This document shows, piece after piece, positions 14,400 through 21,114 of a stretch of 23,727 nt of DNA (its first letter is position 1; each line of letters opens with the position of its first letter). Location of the stretch: the IMG/VR virus record IMGVR_UViG_3300021138_001066, positions 1 to 23,727 of that record. One strand, written 5' to 3'. Both the position numbers and the translations under genes were made by a program. The notes under the pieces are model-generated. The model searched no databases. It was given only the letters and a program-made list of their open reading frames with translations, and had not been told where the DNA came from. The stretch comes from a virus.

Positions 14400-14773
14400 A
14401 ACGAAGCAAAATTAATCCGGTATCAAAAAAACGCAAATCAATGATCCAAGATCGAGCGCAGACTCGCCTAGATGTCTTTGAGCGATCTTCACGATGTGAA
14501 GCAAACATCGAACCTCTTTGCTCGTATCATGCGACTGATGTTCATGAAATCAAAACAAGAGCCCGAGGCGGATCAATAGTTGATGTTGAAAATTGTTTGG
14601 CTCTTTGTCGAATGTGTCATCGTTACATAACAGATAATCCTGCATGGGCTTTAGAACATGGTTATGTTGTTCATGCATGGGCTGGCGATGCAGAAATGCT
14701 GGCCGCCAAAAGAGCGAGAGAAGTTTGGCGATTTGGAGTCATGACTTTATCTGATTATGGCGAAGGACTTTAG
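14396..14773 (+). CDS. HNH endonuclease
   Basis: ATG 14396 (ATGA overlap with the upstream gene) is preferred to ATG 14366. It encodes 125 residues. Structural zinc ligands are C34, C42, C71 and C74 (CRMCH). The catalytic region runs VHEIKTRARGG (H50), the linking N66 in VENCLAL, and H75. This is the betabetaalpha-metal fold that nicks or cuts DNA. Phage HNH enzymes beside terminases assist packaging, but this one lies among replication and recombination genes and next to a VRR-NUC nuclease, so a replication or host-DNA role is as likely. Confidence 0.8.
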   Translation: MKRSKINPVSKKRKSMIQDRAQTRLDVFERSSRCEANIEPLCSYHATDVHEIKTRARGGSIVDVENCLALCRMCHRYITDNPAWALEHGYVVHAWAGDAEMLAAKRAREVWRFGVMTLSDYGEGL

Positions 14774-15092
14774 TTTGTTCTCAGGGGAGCAACTTAAATC
14801 ATTGCAATTAGAAAAAGATTTTCAAGATCAAGTTTGTCACTACGCTCGCTTGAATGGCTGGACAATTTATTCAGTACCAGATTCTCGCAGAGCATCATTG
14901 GCTGGTTATCCCGATTTGACTATGTGGCATGTAAAGAAAAGAAAATTGATCTTTGTTGAATTGAAAAGAGAAAAAGGCAAAACGTCTCCAGCACAAAATG
15001 AAATCATTCATCAGTTGAGAAGCATCGGATCAGAGGTTTATGTGTGGCGACCTTCTGATTGGCTGGAAATCGAGAAAATCATTGGACGATAG
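14757..15092 (+). CDS. VRR-NUC domain nuclease
   Basis: 111 residues forming a compact PD-(D/E)XK fold of the VRR-NUC type. The catalytic residues are D53 in GYPDLTMW, then E68 and K70 in FVELKREKGKTSPAQ, with Q80 and the final VYVWRPSDW strand. Phage stand-alone VRR-NUC proteins act as structure-specific nucleases or dimeric resolvase-like enzymes. It overlaps the HNH gene by 17 bases and is the last gene of early operon I. A hairpin and the second promoter copy follow. Confidence 0.88.
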   Translation: MAKDFSLFSGEQLKSLQLEKDFQDQVCHYARLNGWTIYSVPDSRRASLAGYPDLTMWHVKKRKLIFVELKREKGKTSPAQNEIIHQLRSIGSEVYVWRPSDWLEIEKIIGR

Positions 15093-15106
15093 AGATTTGA
15101 GATCCT

Positions 15107-15131
15107 AAACACCAAGGGATTAGTGGTGTTT
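15107..15131 (+). terminator. Perfect 8-bp hairpin, possible weak terminator before promoter copy 2
   Basis: AAACACCA (15107-15114) pairs perfectly with TGGTGTTT (15124-15131) around a 9-base loop. Only GTTT follows, so termination would be weak. The right arm is the first part of the promoter repeat. The central segment is inverted relative to the equivalent hairpin at 9552-9575. Confidence 0.5.
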
Positions 15132-15170
15132 GACAAATGCTTGCATTGGCTGACGAAACGCCATTAAGAT
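15124..15170 (+). promoter_or_regulatory. Early promoter, copy 2
   Basis: The first 29 bases are identical to 9568-9596, including TTGACA (15130-15135) and the dyad AATGC-TT-GCATT. The best -35/-10 pair is TTGCAT (15141-15146), 18 bases, TAAGAT (15165-15170), the same geometry as copy 1. Of copy 1's spacer palindrome only TGGC and GCCA remain. It would drive early operon II. Confidence 0.6.
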
Positions 15171-15177
15171 AGAAGTA

Positions 15178-15202
15178 TTGAAGCGAAGCAAAGTAACTTC
15201 AA
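15178..15202 (+). ncRNA. 5' leader hairpin, copy 2, abutting the Shine-Dalgarno
   Basis: TTGAAG (15178-15183) pairs perfectly with CTTCAA (15197-15202) around CGAAGCAAAGTAA, the same 13-base loop length and 11 of 13 bases as copy 1. GAAGGAG follows at once, and ATG is at 15218. Several stem positions differ from copy 1 with compensatory changes, which supports a real RNA structure. Confidence 0.65.
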
Positions 15203-15217
15203 GAAGGAGCAGGAAAG

Positions 15218-15523
15218 ATGAAGGCATCAAGCAAGCAGATTGAATTAGTTGAGATGTTCGGATCTGAAATTGAAGATGGCGGCAAGTGGGCATTGATTTG
15301 CTCATTGCATTCAGAGATGATTCAAGGAACATCAAAGCGCAACATCTTGAGTTTCAAGGCGCACTCAGATCAATGGTGCATGGGATGTCAGGATGATGAT
15401 CATTTTGATTACACATGCGGATACATAATGCCCGACTATTACTTCGAGGCAGACGGCAAGTTGTCGCTTGACATTGCGCCTCGTCACATCGGTTGCCAGA
15501 TCGGTTCAAAGGCAGGTGCATGA
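15218..15523 (+). CDS. First gene of early operon II: unknown Cys-containing protein
   Basis: 101 residues behind a strong Shine-Dalgarno (AAGGAG). Cys at 28, 54, 57, 67 and 93, with C54-x-x-C57 (WCMGCQDDDHFDYTCG), suggests a zinc site. The N-terminal helix (SSKQIELVEMFGSE) is followed by a beta-rich region. It shares no clear sequence with the 9662 gene despite the matching promoter and leader, so the shared element is regulatory rather than a duplicated gene. The family is not recognised. Confidence 0.6.
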   Translation: MKASSKQIELVEMFGSEIEDGGKWALICSLHSEMIQGTSKRNILSFKAHSDQWCMGCQDDDHFDYTCGYIMPDYYFEADGKLSLDIAPRHIGCQIGSKAGA

Positions 15524-15786
15524 TGAATGTCGAGTTTTGCGAAAAGATGATCGTTCAAGTTCTTGATCAACGGAAGAAGGATTCAAGAGGCAATTTGTAT
15601 CCAGTCTCAATGACTTGCTCAGATTTAAAAAAAGCAATCGGCAGTCGAGTCCCGATTGCAATCATTCGAGATGCGGTCAACAATCTGGTCACGAAGAAGA
15701 TAATCAAATCAAATGGCAAAATGATTTACTTGACTAAAAACAAAAAGCCAGCAAACACATACGTCTTAGTGAAATGGAGCATCTAA
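15520..15786 (+). CDS. Small winged-helix-like protein
   Basis: ATG 15520 (ATGA overlap) or the adjacent ATG 15523 gives 87-88 residues. VSMTCSDLKKAIGSRVPIAI followed by an RDAVNNLVTKKIIK helix and the turn SNGKMIYLT resembles a winged helix: two helices, a recognition helix, then a beta-hairpin wing. It is basic overall. Probable DNA binding, perhaps as a regulator of this operon. Confidence 0.5.
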   Translation: MMNVEFCEKMIVQVLDQRKKDSRGNLYPVSMTCSDLKKAIGSRVPIAIIRDAVNNLVTKKIIKSNGKMIYLTKNKKPANTYVLVKWSI

Positions 15787-16097
15787 TGAAGCGTCATTAT
15801 CAAACTATGAGAGACATTCGTTTTCATAATGAAGAAGCAGGCGGAACTTTCTTTGGTCAATTTGAGCGCAGATTTTTTAACTCAAGAACTTTGCGATCAG
15901 TATTTGGCAAGCATGGATCCATCTTTATTTCTTCAGAACAATTTGATCCGATTCTTGCGCCAGAGATACCTCGAAAATACACAGTTCGATTTATTGATCA
16001 AGAAGGCATGATTCAATCGCTTAGCGAGTTTCAACAATTTGAAACTGCTTCGGCCGCCAAGCGTTATGCGAAGCAGATTGCAGAGTTGGAATCATGA
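15786..16097 (+). CDS. Conserved-looking small phage protein, unknown
   Basis: ATG 15786 overlaps the upstream TAA (TAATG) and gives 103 residues; an in-frame ATG at 15774 lies inside the previous gene. Segments GGTFFGQFERRFFNSRTLRS and ISSEQFDP, then RKYTVRFIDQEG and SAAKRYAKQIAE, remind me of a hypothetical family shared by many actinophages. No function is known to me. It has an N-terminal aromatic/basic half and a C-terminal helix. Confidence 0.55.
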   Translation: MKRHYQTMRDIRFHNEEAGGTFFGQFERRFFNSRTLRSVFGKHGSIFISSEQFDPILAPEIPRKYTVRFIDQEGMIQSLSEFQQFETASAAKRYAKQIAELES

Positions 16098-16480
16098 CAA
16101 CGCTATGGGATTTTATTGAAGCAGATGTTGACAAGAATGCATCTCTTAAAGAAAAGTTTGAGGCTTTTCATCGAGCAAATCCAAAAGTGTATGAAGAACT
16201 CAAAAGGCTTGCCATGATCCTCGTTGCGAGAGGTCATAAGAAAATCGGAATTGCAATGTTGTATGAGCAAATGAGATGGCAATGGTTTGAGCAAACGACT
16301 GATGTTTCGGGTTTTAAGTTGAGCAATAATCATCGGGCATACTACGCTCGATTATTAATGCAACAAGAACCTGTACTTGCAGGAGTTTTTACGATTAAGA
16401 GCATCAATCAAGACAGCGCAACCGAGACTCGCATTCAAAGACTCTCGCAAGCGGAAGCCTCAAGCATCGGAGATCGTTGA
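16094..16480 (+). CDS. Conserved phage protein, unknown function
   Basis: 128 residues. The core FEAFHRANPKVYEELKRLAM, ARGHKKIGIAMLYEQMRWQ and LSNNHRAYYARLLMQQEP is a pattern I recognise from very widespread phage hypotheticals (FxxFHxxNPxVYxxL...GIxxLxExxRW...NNxxxPxYAR). It is all-helical. No catalytic motif is established for the family. The stop overlaps the TTG start of the next gene (TTGA). Confidence 0.65.
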   Translation: MTTLWDFIEADVDKNASLKEKFEAFHRANPKVYEELKRLAMILVARGHKKIGIAMLYEQMRWQWFEQTTDVSGFKLSNNHRAYYARLLMQQEPVLAGVFTIKSINQDSATETRIQRLSQAEASSIGDR

Positions 16481-16875
16481 AGAAACCGCTTATCATTCTG
16501 ACCGTTGCATTGACCATCGCTATGACAATGCCAGCGCAAGCAAATACAAAAAATGTTGCACGAATTAATAAAGTCCCGCAAAGCAAATCAATTAGGTATG
16601 TGCCGCCAGAACCGATTATTGCGCCAGCAGTAATGGAACAATGGGCAAAAGTCGCTCAATGCGAAACTGGAAGCAACTGGCATACAAGAGGATCAATTTA
16701 TTCAGGAGGATTAGGGATCCTTGAAATAAATTGGATGGCTTATGGTGGTTGGATCTTCGGCGCAGAGTATTCAGCAACGCCAGCAGAACAGGTTTTCATA
16801 GCAATTAAGATTCAACGATTGAATGGTTTAGGAAATTATGTGCCCGATCAAAATGATTGCGGACATGGATGGTAG
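16477..16875 (+). CDS. Secreted Rpf-like transglycosylase
   Basis: The start is TTG 16477 (a TTGA junction equivalent to the ATGA overlaps elsewhere), giving 132 residues. Residues 1-22 are a signal peptide: two Lys, a hydrophobic core, and cleavage after AQA. Residues 55-132 match the resuscitation-promoting-factor/transglycosylase-like domain: WAKVAQCETGSNWHTRG with the probable catalytic E63 beside C62, then GGLGILEINWMAYGG, AEQVFIAIKIQ and a final C128 expected to form the domain disulphide with C62. The enzyme would cut peptidoglycan glycan strands outside the membrane. An early-operon location with its own signal peptide separates it from the lysis genes. Confidence 0.78.
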   Translation: MKKPLIILTVALTIAMTMPAQANTKNVARINKVPQSKSIRYVPPEPIIAPAVMEQWAKVAQCETGSNWHTRGSIYSGGLGILEINWMAYGGWIFGAEYSATPAEQVFIAIKIQRLNGLGNYVPDQNDCGHGW

Positions 16876-16886
16876 GGAGATACCAA

Positions 16887-17219
16887 ATGAATGAGTTTGA
16901 AAACGTATTAGAAGAAATGAAAATCTTGCATGATCGAAAACGATCTGACTATGGACGCAAAGAAGATGCATTTGCAAATGTTCGAGCATCAGAAGATTTC
17001 GGCGTTGAAGGATGGATCGGCGCATTAATTCGAGCAAACGACAAAATGCGGCGATTGCAATCGGCGGCAAGAGGATCCACTCTAATTAACGAGGGTGTTG
17101 AAGATTCATTAATTGACATGGCTGTGTATTCAGCGATTGCGCTTGCGCTCTTTCGAGATGCAAAAAGAATGAATCAAATTGTAGAAGCATCTTTAAATGA
17201 AACGAATCAAGGGAGATAG
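16887..17219 (+). CDS. DUF1599 / nucleotide-modification-associated (Nmad1-like) protein
   Basis: ATG 16887 is chosen with AGGGAGA upstream; a GTG-type start further back would run into the rpf gene. It encodes 110 residues: LHDRKRSDYGRKEDAFANVR, then GVEGWIGALIRANDKMRRLQ, INEGVEDSLIDMAVYSAIAL. I recognise the K-x-x-DYG, ANVR, R-x-x-DKM-x-R and EDSL-D-x-A-x-Y pattern of DUF1599. The family was linked by others to phage and mobile-element nucleotide-modification systems, and this window encodes such a system 1.7 kb downstream. The biochemical activity is not established to my knowledge. Confidence 0.65.
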   Translation: MNEFENVLEEMKILHDRKRSDYGRKEDAFANVRASEDFGVEGWIGALIRANDKMRRLQSAARGSTLINEGVEDSLIDMAVYSAIALALFRDAKRMNQIVEASLNETNQGR

Positions 17220-17221
17220 TT

Positions 17222-18244
17222 ATGTTGTGTGACGTAATAGCAAATGTAGATGAATTGACTCATGATGAATGGCTTGATTTGAGATCAACTGGCATTGGCG
17301 GAAGCGATGCTGGCGCAATTTTCGGATCATCAGCATACGCATCGCAGTTTTCATTGTGGGCTGAGAAATCAGGGCGAGTAGAGCGAATTAATGAAACGAA
17401 TGAAGCAATGGAATGGGGCAATCTGCTTGAGCGAGTCGTCGCTGAAAAGTTTGCTAAAGAATACGATGTCGCTGTTGTTGAATGGCCAGTAATGCTTAGA
17501 AGCAAAGCGCATTCATTCATGCTGGCAAATCTTGATTTCTTGATTGTCAAATCTTCATTTGAATACCCAAAAGGTCGAGTCACTAAAGATCTGACCTTTG
17601 ATCCAAGCAAAGTCGAAATTGATTCAATTCTTGAAATTAAGACGACTGGCATTGTTGGTCGAGGGAATGCAAGGGGCTGGGAAGATAATTTCATACCAAG
17701 AAATTATGAACTGCAAGGTCTTCACTATTCATGCGTAACCGGCATTGAAAATGTGACTTTTGCCGCCTTAGTTGCTGGCGAAGGATTGATCGTCAGAGAT
17801 CGAGAGTATTCAGCAGAAGAACGATTTGATTGCATAAAGCGAGAGACGTTGTTTTGGGATCTCGTAAAGACCGGCATCGAGCCCGATCCTGACGGACATA
17901 CAAGCACTCTTGAGACGATTGGCAAAATGTATCCCGAGAGCAAAGAAGGTGTCATCGTTCAGGCAGATGATTTCATTCTTGAGACATACACGATCTACAC
18001 CAAAGTCAAAGATGAGGTCGCTCAAGGTGAGGCTCGACTTAAAGAATTGCGAGCCCGGCTTGAAATTGCTATCGGCGAAGGAGACACTATGGAGTATCAA
18101 GGAAATGCATTATTTACCTACAAGTCAACAAAAGATTCAGAATCATTTGATCAAAAAGCATTTAAACTTGAGCATCCAGAAATCTTTGCTAAGTTTATGA
18201 AACCAAAGAAAGGCCATCGAGTCTTTAGGATGAAGGGTGAATGA
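17222..18244 (+). CDS. YqaJ/lambda-exonuclease-type recombinase nuclease
   Basis: 340 residues. The N-terminal nuclease domain has RSTGIGGSDAGAIFG, the MEWGNLLE motif (E70), D105 (ANLDFLI), E138-x-K140 (ILEIKTT) and NYELQ (Y162/Q165), in the usual order and spacing for the YqaJ viral-recombinase fold. It should chew 5' ends of double-stranded DNA to expose strands for annealing. The C-terminal ~100 residues are a coiled-coil-like extension (VKDEVAQGEARLKELRARLE) ending in MKPKKGHRVFRMK. The likely partner is the ERF-like protein at 11827, with SSB at 12550. Confidence 0.88.
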   Translation: MLCDVIANVDELTHDEWLDLRSTGIGGSDAGAIFGSSAYASQFSLWAEKSGRVERINETNEAMEWGNLLERVVAEKFAKEYDVAVVEWPVMLRSKAHSFMLANLDFLIVKSSFEYPKGRVTKDLTFDPSKVEIDSILEIKTTGIVGRGNARGWEDNFIPRNYELQGLHYSCVTGIENVTFAALVAGEGLIVRDREYSAEERFDCIKRETLFWDLVKTGIEPDPDGHTSTLETIGKMYPESKEGVIVQADDFILETYTIYTKVKDEVAQGEARLKELRARLEIAIGEGDTMEYQGNALFTYKSTKDSESFDQKAFKLEHPEIFAKFMKPKKGHRVFRMKGE

Positions 18245-18315
18245 TGAAGTATTTACTTGAAGCATTGACTGTTGTTTGGATGATTGCTTTGTTGTATGCA
18301 ATGGCGACTCTCTGA
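18241..18315 (+). CDS. 24-residue single-helix membrane peptide
   Basis: ATG 18241 overlaps the exonuclease TGA (ATGATG, so 18244 is equally possible). It codes MMKYLLEALTVVWMIALLYA then MATL. The hydrophobic stretch of ~18 residues can span the membrane. Its stop overlaps the next mini-gene's start (TGATG). Function is unknown. Confidence 0.5.
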   Translation: MMKYLLEALTVVWMIALLYAMATL

Positions 18316-18407
18316 TGCATGCCTTGATGTGGTTCGGCGTTATCCTGATGGATGCTTCTGCACTCGCATCATTGATCATGGTAATTTCACTATTTTTTAA
18401 AAAATGA
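18315..18407 (+). CDS. 30-residue single-helix membrane peptide
   Basis: ATG 18315 codes MHALMWFGVILMDASALASL then IMVISLFFKK. It has one hydrophobic span with a Lys-Lys end that would face the cytoplasm. The stop TGA overlaps the next gene (ATGA), so this and the preceding peptide form an unbroken translational chain between the exonuclease and the Ntn-hydrolase. Confidence 0.5.
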   Translation: MHALMWFGVILMDASALASLIMVISLFFKK

Positions 18408-18889
18408 CATGCGTTGTTGGGCTTGTGACTCAAAGCGGCGCATACATGGGTTGTGATTCAATTTCTGTTGATGATGAAAATCTGTATACGATCAGCAATA
18501 CGCCGAAAATTAAGAACATTGGCGGTCTGTTAGTTGGCTTTGCTGGATCATGGAAGGCAGGATCTCAAGCATTTGATCAATTTGAAAGAATGCAAAATCC
18601 AAAAATTGAATTATTTATTAAGCAATTCAAAACAACCGAAACAGAATGGTCGCTTCTTGTTATTGAAAAAGGCAAACTGTTTGAAATCCAAGATGATTTA
18701 TCGGTCATCGAATCAAGAGGCGATGCAGACGGCGCATACAACGCAATAGGATCCGGCGCATCAGTCGCATTTGGCTCCTTGTATGCTGACCACATTGACA
18801 AAGCAAGCGTTCTAACTGCGCTTAAAGCATCAGAAGCGCATTGCACCCTTGTTCGCAGACCATTTTCTGTGCTAGAAGTAAAGATGTAA
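18404..18889 (+). CDS. Ntn-hydrolase (HslV/proteasome-beta-like)
   Basis: 161 residues. MTCVVGLVTQSGAYMGCDS matches the start of the proteasome-beta/HslV family: once Met is removed Thr2 becomes the N-terminal nucleophile, with D18 and K35 near the positions of Asp17 and Lys33 of proteasomal subunits. GLLVGFAGSWKAG, YNAIGSGASVAFGSLYA and VLTALKASEAH are further family signatures. It should be an N-terminal-threonine hydrolase. Similar stand-alone phage genes exist, but their substrate is unknown. It immediately precedes the ParB-DpdA cassette with a 16-base gap. Confidence 0.75.
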   Translation: MTCVVGLVTQSGAYMGCDSISVDDENLYTISNTPKIKNIGGLLVGFAGSWKAGSQAFDQFERMQNPKIELFIKQFKTTETEWSLLVIEKGKLFEIQDDLSVIESRGDADGAYNAIGSGASVAFGSLYADHIDKASVLTALKASEAHCTLVRRPFSVLEVKM

Positions 18890-18905
18890 GAATGAAAGGG
18901 GAGGC

Positions 18906-19469
18906 ATGAAGCCAGTTAGAGTTCCGTTAAATAATCTTGCTCATTTAGCAGGCAATCCTCGAATGGGAGATGTTGATGCGATTGCAGAATCCTATTCTCG
19001 CTTTGGGCAAGTCAAACCAATCGTTGCTCGAAGAACAGGCGATGAGGTTGGAATCGTCATTGATGGTAATCATCAACTTGATGCCGCCAAGCAACTTGGT
19101 TGGGATTCATTAGAAGTTATCTTTGTTGACATGGATGAAGCGACTGCAAAAGCGTATTCTTTAGCGGCCAATCGAACTTCGCAATTAGGAACATACGATC
19201 CTGAATTATTGCTTGCAATGATTAGCGACATTGATTTGGCTGGCACAGGATACATCGAGCAAGACGTGACTGATCTTTTGCATCAATTAACTCCACCCGA
19301 TCTTGATGCATTAGCGAATGAAATAGGCAACACTCAAGATGTCCCTGATGAATACTCGCTTCTTCTTAAAGTAACTCGAGCAACATTGAATCGTTGGAAA
19401 TCAGCATTCATTGATCCAAGCCTCAGCGATGATGAAAAATTGAATCGATTGCTCGATCAGGTCACATGA
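18906..19469 (+). CDS. ParB/Srx-like nuclease-domain protein
   Basis: 187 residues with an AGGGGAGG Shine-Dalgarno. Residues 1-100 carry a ParB-type N-terminal domain: VPLNNLAHLAGNPRMG, IAESYSRFGQVKPIVARR, the box IDGNHQLDAAKQLGWDSLEV, and AYSLAANRTSQLGTYD. The C-terminal half (ATLNRWKSAFIDPSL) is helical and contains a short HTH-like stretch. In deazaguanine systems ParB-like proteins are often encoded beside dpdA and may guide or regulate the transglycosylase; a CTPase or nuclease role is also possible. It overlaps dpdA by ATGA, which supports a joint function. Confidence 0.8.
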   Translation: MKPVRVPLNNLAHLAGNPRMGDVDAIAESYSRFGQVKPIVARRTGDEVGIVIDGNHQLDAAKQLGWDSLEVIFVDMDEATAKAYSLAANRTSQLGTYDPELLLAMISDIDLAGTGYIEQDVTDLLHQLTPPDLDALANEIGNTQDVPDEYSLLLKVTRATLNRWKSAFIDPSLSDDEKLNRLLDQVT

Positions 19470-20392
19470 GTTCTTCCTCAGCCCGGCAAGCAATTCTTCT
19501 TGCAGATACAACGCTGACAATACCTAAACGATTCAATGCGCTTCTCTCATTTCATACGGTGTCAGAGCCAGAAGAAGTAATTGCATTATCAAAACTCGGG
19601 TATCGATTTGTTGCAGATTCCGGGGCATACTCTGTCGCAAGCATTGGCGCAGTTATTGACATTGATGAATACGCAGAGTGGTGTCATGTTGTTAAAAATC
19701 ATGTTTGCTGGATGGCATCGCTTGATGTTATTGGCGATGCAGATGGTTCATTTGAAAACTTTAAATACTTGCGCAACAAAGGTCTTGACATAATTCCAAC
19801 AATTCATTATCCAGCCTCGCCGACATTAATTAGCAAATACATTGCATTTGATTCAAGTATTGATTTCTTTGGACTTGGCGGATCCGTTGGAGTTCGAGAC
19901 GCAAAGAATCTACTTCGATGGTTTGTCGAAGTATTCCGATACGTCAGAGATCATCATCCTCAAGTTAGATTTCATGGTTGGGGATGCTCTGGCACTCGGC
20001 TTGTATCTCAAGTTCCTTTCTATTCTGTTGATTCATCAGCATTTAAAAGCGGTCAACGGTGGGGCAGTTTTGTTCTTCACGATGATCGTTCTCTTAAACG
20101 ATGGCAGTATCAAGCAAATGGAAAAGATGCTTATTTGCTCAAAGATGAACTAAAGAGACTCTATGATCTCAACCCATCTCAGATTTCGACTTCAACACCT
20201 GAAAATTGGGGGCTCGTTATTTATTTCGCCGCCAGAAGTTCTGTCAATCTGCAAAAGTTTTTGCGCAAACGCTTTGGTGAAATTAGCGCACCTTCATTTG
20301 GATCCGATGGGCAAAATGGCATCAATGTTCATAACGTTCTGACACCTCAAGATCTTCGACTTATTGCGCCGCTATTGAAGGAGATGACATGA
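19466..20392 (+). CDS. dpdA: DpdA-like DNA guanine transglycosylase
   Basis: 308 residues of the TGT/DpdA TIM-barrel superfamily. The first catalytic motif is D51-SGAYSV (TGT enzymes use D-SGG). The second is SLDVIG with D87, followed by IPTIHYPASP, FFGLGGSVG, VRFHGWGCSG and SVDSSAFKSGQ with D189 as probable nucleophile. I see no C-terminal Cys/His zinc cluster of tRNA-acting TGTs, which supports the DNA-acting branch. The expected reaction exchanges guanine in DNA for preQ0. It is translationally locked to parB upstream and queC downstream. Confidence 0.8.
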   Translation: MSSSSARQAILLADTTLTIPKRFNALLSFHTVSEPEEVIALSKLGYRFVADSGAYSVASIGAVIDIDEYAEWCHVVKNHVCWMASLDVIGDADGSFENFKYLRNKGLDIIPTIHYPASPTLISKYIAFDSSIDFFGLGGSVGVRDAKNLLRWFVEVFRYVRDHHPQVRFHGWGCSGTRLVSQVPFYSVDSSAFKSGQRWGSFVLHDDRSLKRWQYQANGKDAYLLKDELKRLYDLNPSQISTSTPENWGLVIYFAARSSVNLQKFLRKRFGEISAPSFGSDGQNGINVHNVLTPQDLRLIAPLLKEMT

Positions 20393-21114
20393 AAGATAAA
20401 GCAGTTGCGATTGCATCAGGGGGAATGGATTCAACGGTTCTTCTGTATGATTTAAATGAGAGAGGATTTGAGACTCTTGTTTTGTCATTTGATTACGGAC
20501 AACGGCATAAAAAAGAACTTGATTTTATTGCAATAACTTGCAAGAAATTAGGATTTGAACATCGAATCATTGATCTGACTGGCATTACGGAATTGATTAC
20601 TTCTTCAGCATTGACTTTTGGCAAAGAAGTTCCTGATGGTCACTTTGCAGATTTAACGATGCGACAAACAGTAGTGCCGAACCGCAATGCAATAATGCTG
20701 TCAATCGCCGCAGGAGCCGCAATGAACATTGGATCGCATTTTGTTGCAACAGCCGTTCATGGTGGCGATCATTTTATTTACCCAGATTGCAGACCTGCTT
20801 TTGTTGATGCGCTTAGTATGGCGATGTCTTTGGCCGCCGATGATCTCTTTACTGAAGGCGCATTTGAAGGAATCTATTCCCCATTCATAACGACTGACAA
20901 GGCTTACATTGCCGCATTAGGTCATGCAATGCATGTTGATTGGAATGATACTTGGAGTTGCTATAAAGGTGGCGAGATTCATTGTGGCAGATGTGGCACT
21001 TGTGTTGAGCGCAGAGAAGCCTTTATGCTGTCAGGTGTAGAGGATCCAACTCTTTACGAAGATTACGATTTCGCATGGGAAGCGATTGAAAAACATAAAA
21101 GGGGAGAACAATGA
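20389..21114 (+). CDS. queC: 7-cyano-7-deazaguanine (preQ0) synthase
   Basis: 241 residues, a full-length QueC. The ATP-pyrophosphatase loop is ASGGMDSTVLLYDL (S10-S15), the substrate/ATP region has VVPNRNAIMLSIAAG, and zinc ligands C191, C199, C202 and C205 (CYKGGEIHCGRCGTC) are complete. It converts 7-carboxy-7-deazaguanine plus ammonia and ATP to preQ0. There is no fused amidotransferase and no QueF or ArcS in the window, so preQ0 itself is the likely base handed to DpdA. Confidence 0.94.
   Translation: MKDKAVAIASGGMDSTVLLYDLNERGFETLVLSFDYGQRHKKELDFIAITCKKLGFEHRIIDLTGITELITSSALTFGKEVPDGHFADLTMRQTVVPNRNAIMLSIAAGAAMNIGSHFVATAVHGGDHFIYPDCRPAFVDALSMAMSLAADDLFTEGAFEGIYSPFITTDKAYIAALGHAMHVDWNDTWSCYKGGEIHCGRCGTCVERREAFMLSGVEDPTLYEDYDFAWEAIEKHKRGEQ

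Noticed and set aside
17260-17694. 144-residue minus-strand frame opposite the exonuclease
   Set aside because: The + strand there encodes all nuclease motifs. The minus frame has no family pattern, and no other minus-strand gene exists in the window.
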